In this document: positions 24,757 through 33,900 of the stretch, piece by piece
Layout of the letters: every line of letters starts with the position of its first letter
Position numbering within the stretch: the first letter of the stretch is position 1
Assembly (NCBI RefSeq): GCF_900155475.1
Contig: NZ_FXAM01000002.1
Location: forward strand, 248,001 to 312,000
Length of the DNA stretch: 64,000 nt
From: Methylomagnum ishizawai
GTDB lineage: Bacteria; Pseudomonadota; Gammaproteobacteria; Methylococcales; Methylococcaceae
Reading direction: 5' to 3'
Translations under genes and position numbers: made by a program
The notes under the pieces: generated by a model
Seen by the model: only the letters and a program-made list of their open reading frames with translations
Told to the model about the DNA's origin: nothing
Databases searched by the model: none

Positions 24757-26286
24757 TTGACCTCCCTGACCACCAGCTTCCCGAACGCCGCCCGCAGCCG
24801 TTTGGTGTGGGCGGCTTGGCGTTTGTCCGCCGGTTTGGCCCTGCTGCCGCCGCTGTGGTCGGGCTGCGGCGGCGGATTGATCGCCACCGTCGGGCCGGAT
24901 TACCAAGCTCCGGCCCCGCCCACCGCACCGCGTTGGCAGGCGGAACCACCCGCCGCGCCCCTGGCCCATGGTGGTGATCCAGCGGCGCTCGAACGCTGGT
25001 GGGAAGGTTTCCAAGACCCCACGCTCGACCGTTTCCTGGCCGCGGCCCAGCGGGAAAGCGCCGACGTGGCCGAGGCCCGCGCCCGCATCGAAGAAGCCCG
25101 CGCCGGGCTGGCCGGGGCTGAATCGACCGGCTTGCCCCGCCTCGATGGCAGCGCGGATATCACCCATTCCAACTTTTCCTTCGGCGGTCCGCCTTTCATG
25201 CGCGACCAATACCAAATCGGGTTGCAATCGAATTGGGAAATCGATCTGTTCGGCGGTATCGCCCGCCAGCGCGAGGCGGCGGACAGCCAAGTCCAGGCCC
25301 GTGCGGCCTCTTGGCACGCCGCGCGGGTGGCGGTCGCGGTCGAGGTCGCCAATGCCTATCTGGAGTACCGGCTGTGCGAAGCCTTGGTCGGGCTGGCCGA
25401 CGCCGACGCCGCCTCGCGCCGGGAAACCGCCCGCCTGACCGATATCGCCGGTAGCGCCGGCCTGCGCGCCCCGGCCGATGTCGCCCTGGCCCGCGCCAGT
25501 GCCGCCGACGGCCAGGACGGCCTGCTGCGCCAGCAAGGGCAGTGCGAACGCGCCATCAAAGGCTTGGTGGCCCTGACCGGCTTGTCCGAACCCGAGGTCC
25601 GCCACCGCCTGACCGCCGCCCCGGAACGGGTGGCGCGGATGCCCAATCCACCGCCGTTCCGGTTGGACGGCCTACCGGCGCGGGTCTTGCTGCAACGGCC
25701 CGATGTCGCCGCCGCCGAACGCGCCGTGGCCGAGGCCAGTGCCCAGATCGGGGTCGAACAGGCCAAGCGCTTCCCCAAGCTGAGCCTGTCCGGGAATATC
25801 ACCCCCAGCCTCCAGAGCATCAACGGCGCGGCCCTGGTCCTGGCCCAAACCTGGTCGTTCGGCCCGACCCTGAGCCTGCCGCTGTTCGACTGGGGCAAAC
25901 GCGCCGCCGACGTGGCGGCCGCCAACGCCCGCTACCAAGCCGCCGTGTCACGGTTCAAGTCCACGGTCAGGACGGCAGCACAGGAAGTCGAAGAAGCCCT
26001 GGTCCGCCTCCGCGCCGCCGAACAACGCCTGCCGGAAGCCCGCGCCGCCGCCGAGGGCTACCGGGCCAATTTCCGCGCCACCGAGCAACTCTACCGGGTC
26101 GGATTCGGCAGCTTGATCGACGCCGAAGCCTCGCGCCGCCAAGCCCTGGCCTCCGAGCGGGCGGTGGCCGAGTTGGAGCAGGAATACGCCGCCGCCTGGA
26201 TCGCCCTCTACCGGGCAGCGGGCGGCTCCTGGGAAGACCGGCCCTCGGCCCTTCCCACCGCATCCCCCGGAAACCACGCATCGTGA
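24757..26286 (+). CDS. NodT/OprM-type outer-membrane efflux lipoprotein
   Basis: This 509-residue outer-membrane channel protein belongs to tripartite efflux or secretion systems. The N-terminal signal ends in a lipobox-like WSGC with Cys37 as the lipid-attached residue. The mature start VGPDYQAPAPP is typical of NodT-family channels. Two homologous halves of coiled helices and beta hairpins follow (about 60-270, 280-480; e.g. SNWEIDLFGGIARQREAADSQ and PTLSLPLFDWGKRAADVAAANARYQAAV). The longest frame starts with TTG; a GTG at codon 17 is an alternative but would shorten the basic signal region. The stop overlaps the GTG of the adaptor gene (GTGA), so the two are coupled. Confidence 0.88.
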   Translation: MTSLTTSFPNAARSRLVWAAWRLSAGLALLPPLWSGCGGGLIATVGPDYQAPAPPTAPRWQAEPPAAPLAHGGDPAALERWWEGFQDPTLDRFLAAAQRESADVAEARARIEEARAGLAGAESTGLPRLDGSADITHSNFSFGGPPFMRDQYQIGLQSNWEIDLFGGIARQREAADSQVQARAASWHAARVAVAVEVANAYLEYRLCEALVGLADADAASRRETARLTDIAGSAGLRAPADVALARASAADGQDGLLRQQGQCERAIKGLVALTGLSEPEVRHRLTAAPERVARMPNPPPFRLDGLPARVLLQRPDVAAAERAVAEASAQIGVEQAKRFPKLSLSGNITPSLQSINGAALVLAQTWSFGPTLSLPLFDWGKRAADVAAANARYQAAVSRFKSTVRTAAQEVEEALVRLRAAEQRLPEARAAAEGYRANFRATEQLYRVGFGSLIDAEASRRQALASERAVAELEQEYAAAWIALYRAAGGSWEDRPSALPTASPGNHAS

Positions 26287-27383
26287 GCAAGGCAACGCTA
26301 TTCCGCATCCTCCTGGCCCTGGCCCTTTGCGCCGGGCTGGGTCTCGGCCTCGGGCATGGCGATCCGCCCGCCCCGGCCCCCACGCCCAAACCCGCCCTCA
26401 ATATCGAAGCCGTGCGGCCCCAATTGCGCGAACTACCGTTGACCCAGGCCGCCAATGGCTCGGTGGCGGCCTGGCAGGAAGCCATCATCGGCGCGGAGGT
26501 GGGCGGGCTCCGGCTGGTCGAGGTCCATGCCCAGGTCGGCGACAGCGTGCGCAAAGGCCAGGTGTTGGCGGTGCTGGACCGGGAGCGGGTCGCCGCCGAC
26601 GTGGCCCAGGCCCGCGCCGCGCTGGCCGAAGCCGAGGCCACCCTGGAGGAAGCCCGCCTCAACGCCGGGCGGGTGCGGCGGGTGGTGGATTCCGGGGCGC
26701 TCAGCGATCAGCAGGTGGGCCAATATCTCACCGGCGAGAAAACCGCCGCGGCACGGGTGCGTTCGGCCCAGGCCCAACTCGACCAGCAATTGCTGCGTCT
26801 GCGCCATGCCCAAGTGTTGGCGAGCGACGACGGGGTGGTTTCCAGCCGTAGCGCCACCCTGGGCGCGGTGGCGGCGGAAGGCCAGGAATTGTTCCGCCTG
26901 ATCCGCCAGAACCGGCTGGAATGGCGGGCCGAAGTGACCGCTGCCGAATTGCGGCGGCTCCAACCCGGCGTTGTGGCGCGGGTAGCGGTGCCCGGTGCCG
27001 CCGAGGCAATCGGCAAGCTCCGCGCCGTGGGGCCGACCCTCGACGACCAAAGCCGCAACGCCCTGGTCTATGTGGACCTGCCGGACGCCGCCGCCGCCGG
27101 ATTCAAGCCGGGAATGTTCGCCCACGGCGAATTCCAACTCGGCAACCAAACCGCCCTGGCCGTGCCGCGAACCGCCCTGGCCCTGCGCGAGGGCTTCAGC
27201 TATGTGTTCCGGCTACAAGATGAAAACGGCGGTATCGCCCGCGTGGCCGAAGTCAAGGTGACACTGGGGCGGCGCGACGGCGATTGGGTGGAAATCTCCG
27301 GCACCATCGGCCCCGGCGACCGGCTGGTGGCGGCGGGGGCGTCGTTCCTGGCCGATGGCGACACCGTGAGGATCGTGCGCTAG
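26283..27383 (+). CDS. RND-type periplasmic adaptor (membrane-fusion protein)
   Basis: This 366-residue adaptor should link an inner-membrane pump to the channel encoded just upstream. It has one N-terminal hydrophobic segment (LFRILLALALCAGLGLGLG). A lipoyl-like half follows (GAEVGGLRLVEVHAQVGDSVRKGQVLAVLD), then a coiled-coil hairpin (about 105-180) and the second lipoyl half (ASDDGVVSSRSATLGAVAAEGQELFRLI). Beta-barrel and membrane-proximal domains end the protein. The GTG start overlaps the upstream stop by four bases. Unusually, no RND permease gene follows; the next 646 bp hold no recognised gene and then the PKS cluster begins. It must work with a pump encoded elsewhere, or serve export of the polyketide with another transporter. 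Confidence 0.88.
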   Translation: MSKATLFRILLALALCAGLGLGLGHGDPPAPAPTPKPALNIEAVRPQLRELPLTQAANGSVAAWQEAIIGAEVGGLRLVEVHAQVGDSVRKGQVLAVLDRERVAADVAQARAALAEAEATLEEARLNAGRVRRVVDSGALSDQQVGQYLTGEKTAAARVRSAQAQLDQQLLRLRHAQVLASDDGVVSSRSATLGAVAAEGQELFRLIRQNRLEWRAEVTAAELRRLQPGVVARVAVPGAAEAIGKLRAVGPTLDDQSRNALVYVDLPDAAAAGFKPGMFAHGEFQLGNQTALAVPRTALALREGFSYVFRLQDENGGIARVAEVKVTLGRRDGDWVEISGTIGPGDRLVAAGASFLADGDTVRIVR

Positions 27384-28029
27384 GAGCCTGTCGGACTGGA
27401 ACCCGATCCAACGGACCTGATGCCAGGTGATTCGGATATCGACGAAGCCTGGGGTGCCAACCCCATCGAGCTGCGCCTCGGCGAGGAGATGAGCGGTTGC
27501 TTGCGTCCCTCGGGGCGGATCGACCGACATCTTCTTGGCACCACAGCGACCGCGCCAAATAATCCCTTGTACCGGAACACTGTTCCGCATCGCCAACGTC
27601 CGCGCCAAGCGCAAAACGCCGGGCCTGATGCGGTGGCCCCTGATCGCCACGCGGGGGCGGCGGCTTCGCCGCCCGCGTTGAATCCGCGCTCCCAAGCGCC
27701 TGGGTTGGGCCACGAAACAGCTACACTTGCGCGGCCTTTCTAACGTCCGGTTGCGCGGAAATGGGCATGGCGGCGGAAACCGTGGCCGAACGGACCAAGC
27801 CCGCGCCACCAACGCCGGAGTGATCCGGCGCTTTCTGGATGTGGACATCCGCATGCAAACGCTCGGGGAGGGCGTGTTCCGGGTCGAGGTGGGAGGATGT
27901 CCCGATTTCGGAGCGGACGCAGTGTTCACCAAGCAGTAAAATACAAAATTCGCTCTAAGCTTTGCTAGTTCGCCAAGACAAGCCGGGTGGACCCATCCGA
28001 CGCCAGTGCCCAGACAGGATCAACCAGCG
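27384..28029. other. Gap before the PKS genes
   Basis: I see no convincing gene here. Short frames exist on both strands (for example plus 27727-27939 and minus 27213-27932) but none shows a family pattern. The segment may be eroded DNA left where a pump gene or mobile element was lost. The last 100 bp before the PKS start (TAAAATACAAAATTCGCTC at about 27937-27955) are AT-richer and probably carry the PKS promoter, but no clear -35/-10 pair stands out. Confidence 0.4.
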
Positions 28030-30921
28030 ATGCCGAGAATGTTTTCCGAGAGGTACAGCCCAGACCAGGCCGACAATTCCATCGCGATCATAGGCACGGC
28101 TTGTCGGTTGCCCGGTGCCGAAAACATCGACGCGCTATGGCGGTTATTGGCCGAGGGGCGCTCCGCTTTGCAGGCCATTCCGGCCGGACGCTGGGACATA
28201 GGCCACCTCTATCACCCCGAACGTAAAACACCGGGCCGCACCGTCAATCGGCAAGCCGGCCTGATCGACGGCATCGACCGCTTCGACGCGGCGTTCTTCG
28301 GCCTATCGGCCCGCGAGGCCCGCAGCCTCGATCCCCAGCAACGCCTATTGCTGGAAACCACTTGGCACGCGCTCGAAGACGCCGGTCTGGCTCCCGAACC
28401 CCTGCGCGGACAACGGGTCGGGGTCTATGCCGCCGCGATGGCCAACGACTACCAACAACACACGGCCTCGCCTTTCCACGCGCCCGACGCCTACGCCGCC
28501 ACGGGTACCTACGCCGCCCTGCTCGCCAACCGCCTTTCGGGGTTCTTCGGTTGGCGCGGCGAAAGTGTCACAGTGGACACCGCCTGCGCTTCTTCCCTCG
28601 CCGCCCTGCACCATGCCCGGCTGGCCCTGTTGAGCGGGGCGGTGGACTATTGCGTGGTGGGGGCGGTCAACGCCTTGATTAGCCCTTGGCGGGCGGTGGC
28701 GTTTTCCCAGGCTGGCATGCTGAGCGGCGACGGCCTATGCAAGACCTTCGCCGAGGGAGCCGACGGCTATGTGCCGGGCGAGGGCGTGGTCGTATTGATA
28801 TTGCGGCGGACCCCGGATGCGCTGGCTGCGGGCGACCGTATCCATGGCTTGTTGCTGGGCACGGCCTTGAACCACATGGGACCGGCTCCGACCCTCACCG
28901 CGCCATCGGTGGAAGCCGAGGCTGGGGTGATCGCTGCCGCCCTGCGCCAAGCGGGCGTCGATCCGACCCGGCTGTCCTATGTGGAATGCCATGGCACGGG
29001 AACGGCGTTGGGCGACCCCATCGAGGTGGAAGCCTTGGCCCGCGCCTTGCCCGCCGGGCCGGCCCCGGTCCTGCTGGGCTCGATCAAAACCAATATCGGG
29101 CATCTCGAAGCCGCCGCCGGTTTGGCCGGTGTCCTCAAAGTCCTGCTGATGTTGCGGCACGGCCAGATTCCGCCGACGCTCAATCTGGCCCAGGACAATC
29201 CCTTGATCGATTTCGCCGCCCTGTCCTTGGCCCCGGCCCGCCGCTTGACGGCTTGGGACAGCCGCCCCCGGTTGGCGGGGGTCAGCGCCTTCGGTTTCGG
29301 CGGCGCGGGAGGCCATGCCATCCTGGCCGAGCCACCGGCCCGGTATTCCCCCGGCGCTGGAAAGCGCCCCGTTTCCACCCAATCGGTGCCGCTTCCGCTG
29401 TCCGCCGCCGATCCCACCGCCTTGCGCGATTTGGCCTCGGCACTGGCCGAACACCTAGAACAACCCAACCCGCCGGACCTCGACACCCTCAACCGGGGGT
29501 TGAGTTTGCAACGGGGCGCTTTGCCCTGGCGCTTGCTCATCCGCGCCCGCGACCTGCGGGAAGCGGTGGCGGGCTTGCGCCGGGCTGAGTCGGCGATCCA
29601 AGCGCCGATGGAGATTACGCCGGATATCGCCCTGCGCCTATGGTCCGGCCCGGAGCCAGCCGCTTGGCAGGAATCCCGCCGCCAAATCCCAGGTTTGGAG
29701 CGCATCGCCCTCGATTTGGAACGCCAACTCACCCGCGCCGGTTTCCATCCCGCCGATACCGCCGTCGCCGCCCATCTCCAAATCCGCGCTTGGTTGGATT
29801 TACTGGCGGAATGCGGTGTGGAGCCCCGCCTGTTCCATGCCTTCGGCGGTGCCCGGCCTGCCGCCCTCGCCGCCGCAGGCGTGCTGGACGACATCGCGGC
29901 GGCCCGTTTGGCTTGCCATGGCCGGGTGGAGCCGACGGATTGCCGACGGCCTGTCGTGGCCTATCGCGATGGCGATACCGGCTTGGAACTGCCGCCGCTG
30001 CGTCCCGCCGCCGCCGCGTTGCAGGCTTTGCAGCCGACCGTCGCCGCCACCCGTGAACTGCTGGATTTGGGCCAGCGCCTCTGGCGGAGTAACCACACTT
30101 TCCGCGCCCAGCTCGAAACTTGGCAGGATGTGCTGGGAACCGGCCTGGGCGAGCGCTTGACAGGGGAATCCACTCCCGGCTTGGCTTTGGCGGTGGCGAC
30201 GGCCCTGTGGTCCACCTGTGCGCGTTGGTCCTTGCGCCCGCCCACGGTGGCGGTGCGCTGGGCCGCTTGGCCCGTGGCGGGTTGGGTGGCCGATGGTTGG
30301 GTCGGGCGGAACCTGGCCTTGGACGTGTTGGGCCAAGCGCGGCCCTTTACCGAACTGGCCGCACCCCTGGCCCGCATCACCCGCTCGCCGGACGCGGAAC
30401 GGCATCCTTGGTTGGCACAGCAACGCGCCCATCTGCCGGAATGGGCGGACCTCTCTTCGCCCTTGGAAGGCCCGTCCCGCCCTCCGGTAGCGGAGGCGGC
30501 GGATTGGGTCATCGCCTTGGGCAGCCGTTCCACGGCTCCCGCCCTGCCCACTCCCGGCGGGCGACTGTTATGGCTGGACCCCGCCGACGGCCTGGCCGGT
30601 TTGGAGGAAGTGCTGGCCGAGCTATGGCACCATGGTTGCGATGTGCGTTACCGGGCCTTGGGTTGGCCCCGCCCCCATATCCCATTGCCGCGCTATCCCT
30701 TCAACCGCCAGTCCTATTGGCTCCCCCGGCTCCCGGAAAACGCCAGTCCAACCCTGTGGGAAACCGGCCAGACCTTCGGTGCCGAAGCGGCCACCGCGCC
30801 GCCAGCGGTCCCGGCGGACCCGGCCCCGCCGAAGCCAGGGATTGGGTGGCCTGCATACGGGCTTGTGCCGCCGACACCTTGGAAGCCGATATCGATGGGA
30901 TCGATCCCCACCGGCCCTTGA
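28030..30921 (+). CDS. Hybrid PKS/NRPS, N-terminal part (KS and degenerate AT region), before a frameshift
   Basis: This is the first part of a polyketide synthase. Residues 15-436 are a ketosynthase with active-site Cys186 (DTACASSLAALH) and both histidines (ECHGTGTALGDPIE; KTNIGHLEAAAG). About 450 residues follow that look like eroded acyltransferase. One stretch (LFHAFGGARPAALAAAGVLDD) aligns with the 'GHSxGE...AAGxxs' region but lacks the catalytic serine. A second (LALAVATALWSTCARWSLRP...) has the same look without catalytic residues. The usual post-AT linker (PLPRYPFNRQSYWLP) ends the recognisable part near residue 910. From about 30,825 the true reading continues in another frame (next entry), so the last ~30 codons to 30921 are out-of-frame. 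ATG 28030 has AGGAT about 10 bases upstream; a GTG at 28006 is an alternative. Confidence 0.8.
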   Translation: MPRMFSERYSPDQADNSIAIIGTACRLPGAENIDALWRLLAEGRSALQAIPAGRWDIGHLYHPERKTPGRTVNRQAGLIDGIDRFDAAFFGLSAREARSLDPQQRLLLETTWHALEDAGLAPEPLRGQRVGVYAAAMANDYQQHTASPFHAPDAYAATGTYAALLANRLSGFFGWRGESVTVDTACASSLAALHHARLALLSGAVDYCVVGAVNALISPWRAVAFSQAGMLSGDGLCKTFAEGADGYVPGEGVVVLILRRTPDALAAGDRIHGLLLGTALNHMGPAPTLTAPSVEAEAGVIAAALRQAGVDPTRLSYVECHGTGTALGDPIEVEALARALPAGPAPVLLGSIKTNIGHLEAAAGLAGVLKVLLMLRHGQIPPTLNLAQDNPLIDFAALSLAPARRLTAWDSRPRLAGVSAFGFGGAGGHAILAEPPARYSPGAGKRPVSTQSVPLPLSAADPTALRDLASALAEHLEQPNPPDLDTLNRGLSLQRGALPWRLLIRARDLREAVAGLRRAESAIQAPMEITPDIALRLWSGPEPAAWQESRRQIPGLERIALDLERQLTRAGFHPADTAVAAHLQIRAWLDLLAECGVEPRLFHAFGGARPAALAAAGVLDDIAAARLACHGRVEPTDCRRPVVAYRDGDTGLELPPLRPAAAALQALQPTVAATRELLDLGQRLWRSNHTFRAQLETWQDVLGTGLGERLTGESTPGLALAVATALWSTCARWSLRPPTVAVRWAAWPVAGWVADGWVGRNLALDVLGQARPFTELAAPLARITRSPDAERHPWLAQQRAHLPEWADLSSPLEGPSRPPVAEAADWVIALGSRSTAPALPTPGGRLLWLDPADGLAGLEEVLAELWHHGCDVRYRALGWPRPHIPLPRYPFNRQSYWLPRLPENASPTLWETGQTFGAEAATAPPAVPADPAPPKPGIGWPAYGLVPPTPWKPISMGSIPTGP

Positions 30922-33900
30922 ACGAGCAAGGTATCGATTCGCTGATTTCCATGGATTTGGCCGCCCGGATCGAACGCGCGACCGGGGTTAAGCTGAGTCC
31001 CGCTATCATCGAGGAACTGGGGACCGTAACCGCCCTGGCCGAGCGCGTGGCCCACGCCACCAGCCAGGAAGCCGCCCTGCCACCGCCAGCCACCACGACC
31101 GCGACGGCGCTTCCAGACTCAGGCACCTCGATCCGCGTCGTCAAACAAGCGACGCCCGGACTGTTGGATGGCCTCCAAGCCACGGCGACCACCTTACCCG
31201 CGCCCGGCCCCGGCCAAGTCCAAATCCGTGTCCACGCCGCCGGATTGAATTTCCGCGATTTGATGATCGCCCTCGATTCCCTGCCGGAAGCGCGGGGCGA
31301 GCCTTTGGGTTTGGAGTTCTGCGGGGAAATCCAAGCCTTGGGCGCGAACGTCGAAGGCTTCGAGGTGGGGCAGCGGGTGTTCGGGCTCGCTCCTGGGGCC
31401 ATGGCGGCGGCGGTGAACGTTAACGCTGATTTATTGGCCCCGGCCCCCGCCGATCTCAATGATGCCGAATGCGCCGCCCTGCCTGTGGCCTACCTCACCG
31501 CCCTGCGCTGTTTGGAGTTGCCGGAATTCCTCCCGGCTCCGCGCCGTTCCATCCTGATCCACGCCGCCACCGGCGGTTTGGGGCAAGCCACCTTGCGTTT
31601 GGCCCAGGCGGCGGGCATGGACATCTTCGCCACCGCTGGCAGCCCTGATAAACGCGCTTGGCTCGAAGCCCAGGGCGTGGCGAAGGCGATGGATTCGCGG
31701 CGGCTGGATTTCGCCGATGAAATCCTGGTCGCGACCCAGGGCCGTGGGGTCGATCTGGTCTTGAATTCACTGACTGGCGCGGCGGTGGATCGCGGCTTGG
31801 CTTGCCTCGCGGCAGGCGGGGTCTTTATCGAGGTGGGTAAAACCGACCTCCGCGACCCGGCGGATATCGCCCTGCGCCATCCCAGCCGCCATTACCGGAT
31901 TTACGATCTGGTGGCGGAAATCCGTACCCAACCCGCCCAGGTGGGTCGCTGGTTACGGGCACTGGGGGAGCGCATCGCCCAGGGTGGATTGCCGCCCTTG
32001 CCGGTCGAAACCTTCGCTTTGGACGCGGCGCGGAATGCTTTCCAGCAGATGGCCCGCGCCCGCCATCGCGGCAAGATCGTCCTGTTGGCGGAGCCGCCAA
32101 CCCGCCGGAAACCAACCCCGCCGCCGGATATCGATGCCCCGGTGGCGGATTTTCCTTTGGCCGTGGTCGGTTATTCGGGCCGTTTCCCCGGCGCGGAGGA
32201 TTGCGCGGCGTTGTGGGAGGTGTTGCGGGCCGGACGGCCTGTGACCGGCACGGTTCCCGCCGGGCGTTGGTCGCAGCGCGAATTGGCCTTGTTTTCCAGT
32301 GGCCTACCCGACCCGGCCCGGTTGCAGCGCGGTGGCTTCCTGGTCGGGGCCGAAGATTTCGACGCCGCCGGGTTCGGGTTCTCGCCCCGCGAGGCCCGCG
32401 CCACCGATCCGCGCCAACGCCTGTTGTTGGAAGAAACCTGGCGTGCCCTCCACGCCGCCGGCCTCGATTGGAGCGGTCCCGGTGCTAGCCTGCGCCCCGC
32501 CAATATCGGCATGTTCGTCGCCGCCGATGCCGGGGATTATGGGTTCAAGCGGGCCACGGCGGGGGCGCGGGGCGATCAACTCGCCCTGGCCGGTAATCTG
32601 CCGTCTTCGCTGGCGGCACGCTTGGCCCATGTGTTCGACTGCGCGGGACCGGCCCTGACCCTGGACCTGTCCTGTTCTGCTTCGCTGGGTGCCCTGTGGG
32701 CGGCGCGGCAGGCCTTGGCACAGGGCGATTGCCACTGCGCGGTGGTGGCGGCGGTCAGCCTGCATTCGACGCCGATGCTGGCGTCCCAGCTCGCGGCGGC
32801 GGATTTGCTGTCGGCGCGGGGGCAGAGCCTACCGTTCACCGTGGAGGCCGATGGCTTGGTGCCCGCCGAAGCCTGCGTGGCCCTGGTGGTCAAACCGCTG
32901 GCCCAAGCCCAGGCCGATGGCGACGCCATCCACGCGGTTTTGCGCGGGATCGGGGTGGCCCACGACGGCTCGGGACGCGGTTTCACCCTACCCGATGCCG
33001 GACATCTGGCCGATCTTTACGCCGCGACCCTGGACCGGGCCGGGGTGTCCGCCGAACAAATCGATTTGATTTCCGCCCATGGCGTGGGCATGCGCGGCGG
33101 GGACGCCGCCGAAATCACCGCCTTGACCCGGACCTTCGCCGCGGTCGCAAGCCCCCGCCCGCTGACCACGGCCAAGCCCTTGCTCGGCCATACCTTGGCG
33201 GCGGCGGGATTGACCGCCCTGGTCCATGCCATCCTGCAACTCCGGCATCAGCGCCTGTTGCCGGTCGGATTGGCGGGCCGGAGCTTGATTCCCGAATGGG
33301 ACGCCACGCGCTTCCATGTCCCCGCCGAACCCACCGCTTGGCCCGCCCGCCCGGAGGGCCAGCCCCGCCGGGTCTTGCTGAATACCTTCGCCATCAATGG
33401 CGGTTTGGGCGCGGCCATCGTCGAAGATGCCCCGCCCGGCACCGCGCCCGCGATGCCATTTCCCCGCCTGCCCGCCCGCCAGTTGCAGCGGCGGCGGTTT
33501 TGGCCGGAGTTGGACACCGGCCCCGGCTTCGACCCCGATCCGGTCGAACCCACCCCGGCGGAAACCGCCGCCGATGGCCTGCGCGAAGAACTGGGCGAAT
33601 TGTTGCAGGAAGCGCCCGAACGGCTGGATTTGGAGGCCGATCCGGTGGCCCTGGGCTTGTCGAGTGTCCTGGCCATCGAATTGCAGCACCGTCTGCGCCG
33701 CCGCTATGGGTTGGAGCTGGGACTGGACGAGATTCTTGGGGTGGCGCGGTTGGCCGACTTGCTGCCGCGCTTGGCGGAAGGTGGCGTGCCCTTGCCTACG
33801 CCGTCGGTCCCGCCCGATGACGCGCCGCACGCGCCCTTCCCCCTGACCGCGTTGCAAGCCGCCTATTGGAGCGGACGCCAGCCCGATGTGCCCTTGGGCG

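Noticed and set aside
27384-28029. Insertion-sequence remnant
   Set aside because: I could not find a transposase motif, terminal inverted repeats or a target duplication, so I only report an unexplained gap.
30120-30830. Upstream part of the open frame that continues to 37070
   Set aside because: In this stretch the other plus frame carries the AT-like and linker sequence, and this frame is Arg/Gly/Pro-rich noise until the ACP begins near 30,846.
32142-33440. Second KS of the first PKS protein as catalytically dead
   Set aside because: It is divergent, but Cys and both His are present, so I do not call it inactive.
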